Assembly (NCBI GenBank): GCA_916048095.2 | Contig: OU696583.1 | Span: 3,470,501-3,534,500, forward strand | Length of the DNA stretch: 64,000 bases | From: Sacculina carcini | Lineage: Eukaryota; Arthropoda; Thecostraca; Sacculinidae | Direction: 5' to 3' | Part shown: piece after piece, positions 61,101-64,000 of the stretch | Numbering within the stretch: the stretch's first letter is position 1 | Layout: each line of letters starts with the position of its first letter | Notes under the pieces: model-generated | The model's input: only the letters and a program-made list of their open reading frames with translations | What the model was told of the DNA's origin: nothing | The model's database searches: none | Made by a program: the position numbers and the translations under genes

Positions 61101-61397
61101 CGCTGCAAACCAGCCTTCGTCGAAGATGTGCAGCCAGCTTCAACCCCTGACCCGCCAGATGATCGAGACGACGGTGGCAGTACTGAACTTATCGTGCCTC
61201 CAACAACAGTGCCACGGGTACCGACAACTGCTGCGGACCCTATCAGGTCAGGTCATGAAAACACAGCTACACACACCGACACATACACAAATCCCCCGTC
61301 CATTTTGCGTACTAGGAGCGGTCGTGCCGTGCGCCTACCTGTGCGTTATCGCCGTGTCTCGTTTCTTCTCGACACTTCTAGGGGGAGGGCCCTGTAG
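58065..61397 (+). CDS. pol: Pol polyprotein of the intact gypsy element
   Basis: 1110 codons are open in the -1 frame relative to gag; translation would enter at the slip site (58128), so about 1089 residues belong to Pol. In order, numbered from 58065: aspartic protease ([13 protein letters not shown], about 55-67); reverse transcriptase ([26 protein letters not shown] near 355); RNase H ([24 protein letters not shown]); integrase zinc domain ([10 protein letters not shown] to CLQCQRAK); catalytic D769, D828 and E864 with 35 residues between the last two; and a GPF-type C-terminus ([15 protein letters not shown]). No chromodomain. The stop TAG is formed by LTR bases 3-5. All catalytic residues are present. 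Confidence 0.95.
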   Translation: MLLPCPVRLISASLHASLLVAFKLASHQHIAQCTGGSRISTSLLFIEDETSGQRFLIDTGAQVSVVPRGFVPRHIKLQAHRQDQMLQAANGSKIAVFGTYKTRIVFSSRTFVWCVLVADVSMPILGTDFLAANQLVVDVAKKQLLHKGDVCAKGSASRIASIGIRLVNDPTDPYERLVASFPEITQERTNGAIKHNVTHHIVTKGPPIHIRPRRLAPDRANIAKHEFDNMLRLDIIRPSKSAWSSPLHMVPKKSPGQWRPCGDYRALNAQTLPDRYPLPYLRDFSAKLSGCNIFSTVDLVRAYHQIPVESADVAKTAIATPFGLYEMVRMPFGLRNAGSTFQRFIDEVLRGADGCFAYLDDILVASASKDEHLRHLRAVFQRLQSYGVVINKSKCVFGRDSVSFLGHRVTSGGIFPLDDKVRAIKEFPQPNSQSQLRRFLGMVAYYHRFIPNAAAVLQPLHALLTHRAKRSKAPVAWTQQSIDTFHAAKAALAESSMLAHQIPGAPLSILVDASDTGVGGVLQQHTNGLWQPLSYFSKTLTSTERRYSTFGRELLGVYSAVRHFRYTIEGRDVIVFTDHRPLVHALPSMSEKYSPRELRHLDFISQFVSEIRHLPGSQNTVADALSRTAAVLTVPSCQVDDYVSLAAAQREDTSLETLRNSTSSLKLRDVMFGEAKVLCDESTGRPRPVLPTALRRPYTSSLHNLSHPGIDATVKLVSSRFVWPNMDRDVRKWTRTCLQCQRAKVTRHTKSAVQPFQPPGERFSHVHVDIVGPLPPSQGQSYLLTCVDRFSRWPEAIPLPDIRAVTVARAFLHQWVSRFGVPTTITTDRGAQFESSLWSELTRLLGCQRIRTTSYHPSSNGMAERFHRQLKASLRAAEHTSWMDVLPMALLGIRSTHKTDVGACSAELVYGTSLRLPGELISDSTQTASDPASFASSLRNHMRKLRPRLPRAVNQPSFVPAALKTATHVFVRRDKHRYPLDCPYDGPFPVIHRTDKLITIRTNSERAVVSIDRCKPAFVEDVQPASTPDPPDDRDDGGSTELIVPPTTVPRVPTTAADPIRSGHENTATHTDTYTNPPSILRTRSGRAVRLPVRYRRVSFLLDTSRGRAL
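58128..58173 (+). promoter_or_regulatory. -1 frameshift site: slippery heptamer and stem-loop
   Basis: The heptamer T TTA AAC (58128-58134) is in the right gag frame for tandem slippage to TTT AAA, and the gag stop TAG follows at once. After a 5-6 nt spacer a perfect stem AGCCACCA (58140-58147) pairs with TGGTGGCT (58166-58173) around an 18-nt loop. A further pseudoknot (gtgc in the loop with gcac at 58183) is possible but weak. This arrangement is classical for retroviral -1 frameshifting. Confidence 0.9.
61380..61392 (+). promoter_or_regulatory. Polypurine tract
   Basis: The run AGGGGGAGGGCCC directly precedes the 3' LTR and overlaps the last pol codons. It would prime plus-strand synthesis. 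Confidence 0.8.
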
Positions 61398-62202
61398 GCT
61401 TCATGCATTCGCTTTAATTGTGAATGTATATTGTTTGCTGATTCTGCCGCAACTTTGTGTTCCACATGTGCAAGCTACGAAATGTAATTGTTTAAAATTG
61501 ATGACAAATGTTGTAGCATGTATTTTCCGAGTAATGTCTGCGATAAACATGTGTAATGTATTGCATCATGTGTTAGGAGAACACACAGTATTGCGAACAT
61601 AGTCTTGTCTTGTGCTAGTGCTAATATTTTGTGCATAATGGTCCATTTGTATCATTGGTGGTTAGCGCTTATTCGTTTTATGTGTATCAACCTATATGTG
61701 TATGTACTGTAATGTATTGTGTGTATATATATGTATATATACATATATACATGTATATATATGTGTGTGCGTGTGTAAGTGTATATATTAGTATGTATCC
61801 ATCTGTTCGATGTACGTGTTGCGCTCCAGGATACCCCTTTGAGTTTAGCCACGCGCAGCACGCTCTGCACCTACACACGCTCTGCACATATACACGCTCT
61901 ACACACACACACGCTCTGCCACCACAACGAGTGAAGTTCGTGCTATTGCCGGGGGCAACTTTCGGTGAGCTGAGCGATATTCGATATCGCTCGTGCAGAC
62001 TGGTCATTCAGCGGCGAGACTCTTCACGCACCGCTTCTGCTCCCGCGCTGCACTAATCGCACGGCGTTTTATCAACGCTAAATCTCGTTTGACAACTGGA
62101 CTGTGCTAAAAATACATAGTGAACGCGTGCCACATTTTCTGTGCTTGCGCGATAACAAGTCAGTTTCTGACTCCTTGTTATTGGTTGCTATGGCTACCAA
62201 CA
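61393..62202 (+). repeat. 3' LTR of the intact gypsy element
   Basis: 810 bp, identical to the 5' LTR except T for G at position 8 as far as I can compare by eye. The first five bases supply the pol stop codon. Confidence 0.96.
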
Positions 62203-62489
62203 AGCTTAAATAACAAGTATGTCCATTGAAGTCATCATAAATACGATAGGAGACAAACAAGCGAATGTTGACACCGAGGCTCATAAACTAGAATTGTAGC
62301 CATTTATTACAACACACGCGCATACCTAAAATATGCGTGAGCCAAATCACGTTGTAATTACCAACGCTGTTTCACGCTGTTTCACATTTGGCCAAACCAA
62401 GTCACTGCTGCCTGCCACATGTGTTATTATGTCCGACTGCAAACACGTGCCGCTCCAGGTGGCTGGCGCTATCATGGATGGATACACAC

Positions 62490-62613
62490 TGGTGGCCAGG
62501 GTTTGGCGGGGGTGTGTCGTCGGAGGGCGGTCAGTTGTGACTGTGGTGTGCGCGTGCCTAGAACTCCAACGTCCGCCTTGACAATATCACCCTGCCGTAA
62601 TGGATTGCCTGTG
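62490..62613 (-). CDS. Putative upstream VPS13 exon
   Basis: On the minus strand an open segment of 1 + 41 codons lies between an acceptor ttggatttcactcag and a donor CCACCA|gtgtgt. It ends in phase 0, matching the phase-0 start of VPS13 exon 1 at 50802. The peptide (TGNPLRQGDIVKADVGVLGT) is not one I can place in VPS13 with certainty. If correct, the intron would be 11.7 kb and would contain the minus-strand fucosyltransferase and the intact gypsy element. Confidence 0.35.
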
Positions 62614-62827
62614 CTGAGTGAAATCCAATTAATGTTTTTGTGAAGGCAAATGGCGAAGTACGTCAATAGAAGTGATAAAATACGCAAACTATATGTTATA
62701 ATATTCACAAACACTTGGATTATTTTTTGCGAAGAAGGACTGAACGGTGGAATTAAGCACAACAGTCAAGATATAAGCCAATTGAAAGAAAGATACTCGT
62801 GAGAACACGTTTGATTTCACAGAAAAA

Positions 62828-64000
62828 ATGAACGGTTTTCACATTGTTTTGTCTTCATTGAGATCGATCGACAAGAGAAAGACACTCTGCGCTCTTGTGA
62901 TTGGCATGATGGTGGCATCATTCCTGCTCGTCTTCTCATCATACGGCGACATCCTCACAAACCGAAATTATCAACAGACTTCGTACACAGACATGACTGG
63001 GTGGAAGACGATGCAATCCATCACAAACGGAAATGAGACAGTTGGAAAGATATCAATGAATGGAGACTACAATTCATCATATCCACCCGGTGTATTCACC
63101 AATCTTCATCGCTACTGCACCAAAGACTTTATCGCACGAAAACTGCCAGCAAATGAACTGATTTACCGCGTGCTTCAATGGCTGTGCAGGCGTCTCAACG
63201 AAAATCCACCATTGACATCACCTCTGATCAGTGGAGATGCATCACAATTCACCAGCATACAATGCCGAAAGTATGTGATGTATAGGCCGATAGGACGTCT
63301 TGGAAACCTCATGAGCCTGTATGCGGTAATATTCAGCTTTGAAAAGAACTATGGAGTAACAGGTTATGTGGAGCGATCAATGTGGACTCGTCTTAAAGAG
63401 ATTTTCCCACACATCACGCTGAAAAATCCCCAGCAATCGAGTCCTGTCTGGAAAGACATATCATTCAGACAGGCAGAACGTGTACTTTCGTGTAAAAATT
63501 CCACTGATGCGCGTGAATCGGGAGACGAGTTTTTCAGAATAATCGACTATCCGCAGAGAAATGGGATCGACGTGTTTCACCCGCATTATCAACAGCTTAA
63601 AAAAGAATTCAAATTCTCCGATCAGCTGGAAAAACTTGCAAACGCTTTCTTGTATCAGGCAAAAGGGAACAGAAAAGAAGTAACTTACATTGGTTTTCAT
63701 ATCAGAGGAACTGACTACAGACAATACATAAAGCAAAAATATAACGTCATGGTTCCTGAACAATCATACTTTCTAAAATGTTTAGATTATTACAGAAAAC
63801 GCTACAAGAACCCACTGTTTATTGTCACTTCCGATGAAATGGCATATGTAAAGAGCACGTTCGAATCCTTGAACCACGAGGACGTTGTTCTGGCTGGAAA
63901 CGGAGCCCTGGACAGTCCGGCTCGTGATATGGCGATACTGGCCGCCTGTAACCACAGTGTGGTGACCGTGGGAACGTATGGTTTCTGGGCAGCTTACCTG
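62828..64000 (+). CDS. Alpha-1,2-fucosyltransferase (GT11), 3' end outside window
   Basis: The frame is open from ATG at 62828 to the window edge (391 codons). The N-terminus is short and basic with a membrane segment at residues about 19-37, then a lumenal GT11 catalytic domain: IGRLGNLMSLYA (155-166), FHIRGTDYRQYI (290-301), FIVTSDEMAYV (331-341) and DMAILAACNHSVVTVGTYGF (367-386). It is a paralogue of the gene at 51327-52493 in inverted orientation, moderately similar in protein, but its last 129 bases in the window are nearly identical to that gene. The second arginine of the H-x-R-R-x-D motif is glycine here. Golgi location is inferred from the family. About 40 C-terminal residues are expected to lie beyond the window. 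Confidence 0.93.
   Translation, partial: MNGFHIVLSSLRSIDKRKTLCALVIGMMVASFLLVFSSYGDILTNRNYQQTSYTDMTGWKTMQSITNGNETVGKISMNGDYNSSYPPGVFTNLHRYCTKDFIARKLPANELIYRVLQWLCRRLNENPPLTSPLISGDASQFTSIQCRKYVMYRPIGRLGNLMSLYAVIFSFEKNYGVTGYVERSMWTRLKEIFPHITLKNPQQSSPVWKDISFRQAERVLSCKNSTDARESGDEFFRIIDYPQRNGIDVFHPHYQQLKKEFKFSDQLEKLANAFLYQAKGNRKEVTYIGFHIRGTDYRQYIKQKYNVMVPEQSYFLKCLDYYRKRYKNPLFIVTSDEMAYVKSTFESLNHEDVVLAGNGALDSPARDMAILAACNHSVVTVGTYGFWAAYL

Larger units (their letters stand above)
56417..62202 (+). mobile_element. Intact young CsRn1-type gypsy retrotransposon (5786 bp)
   Basis: A complete element: two 810-bp LTRs (one difference noticed, at LTR position 8), 4-bp target duplication AGCT (56413-56416 and 62203-62206), primer site for tRNA-Trp, uninterrupted gag and pol, and polypurine tract. 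The gag start codon lies inside the 5' LTR and the pol stop inside the 3' LTR, so the whole 4166-bp internal region codes. There is no env frame. The near-identical LTRs point to very recent insertion, and the source or this copy may still be active. Confidence 0.96.

Noticed and set aside
56417-62202. Envelope gene in the intact gypsy element
   Set aside because: Pol ends in the 3' LTR and leaves no space for a third frame, so the element is not an endogenous retrovirus with env.

Overview
The window is animal nuclear DNA: spliced genes with GT-AG introns, LTR retrotransposons, LINEs, SINEs, hAT-type MITEs, Helitron-like repeats and very abundant microsatellites. It is an invertebrate. The LTR elements belong by their Gag CHCC finger, tRNA-Trp primer site and 4-bp target duplications to the CsRn1 type of Ty3/gypsy known from flatworms, arthropods and molluscs. 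I cannot name the phylum safely.

The backbone is one large gene on the minus strand, a VPS13 lipid-transfer protein most like VPS13A/C. I assembled 16 exons from 50802 down to 287 (822 codons). Every splice phase agrees and each exon continues the family's C-terminal order. Its introns hold nearly everything else. Intron 14 (1059-10513) contains a 10-bp minisatellite split by a three-LTR gypsy element. Introns 7-13 hold MITEs, SINEs, a LINE tail and a 550-bp foldback element. Intron 2 (20543-48621, 28 kb) holds a 21.6-kb array of Helitron-like repeats with a duplicated 7-8 kb unit, then an internally deleted gypsy element carrying a LINE insertion.

Upstream of exon 1 lie two single-exon alpha-1,2-fucosyltransferase (GT11) genes in opposite orientation (51327-52493 minus; 62828 to the window end, plus). 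Their last shared 129 bp are almost identical although the rest is well diverged, which points to gene conversion. Between them sits an intact, very young gypsy element (56417-62202) with two 810-bp LTRs differing at one noticed position, a 4-bp AGCT target duplication, uninterrupted gag and pol, and a textbook -1 frameshift site (TTTAAAC followed by the gag stop and a stem-loop). A possible further VPS13 exon at 62490-62613 would place the minus-strand fucosyltransferase and the gypsy element inside another intron.

No prokaryotic features, CRISPR arrays or rRNA genes were seen. The most notable observations are the frameshift architecture shared by three gypsy elements, the composite three-LTR element, the fucosyltransferase conversion tract, the tandem head-to-tail Helitron-like array, and splice sites of VPS13 that abut GT/CA microsatellites.
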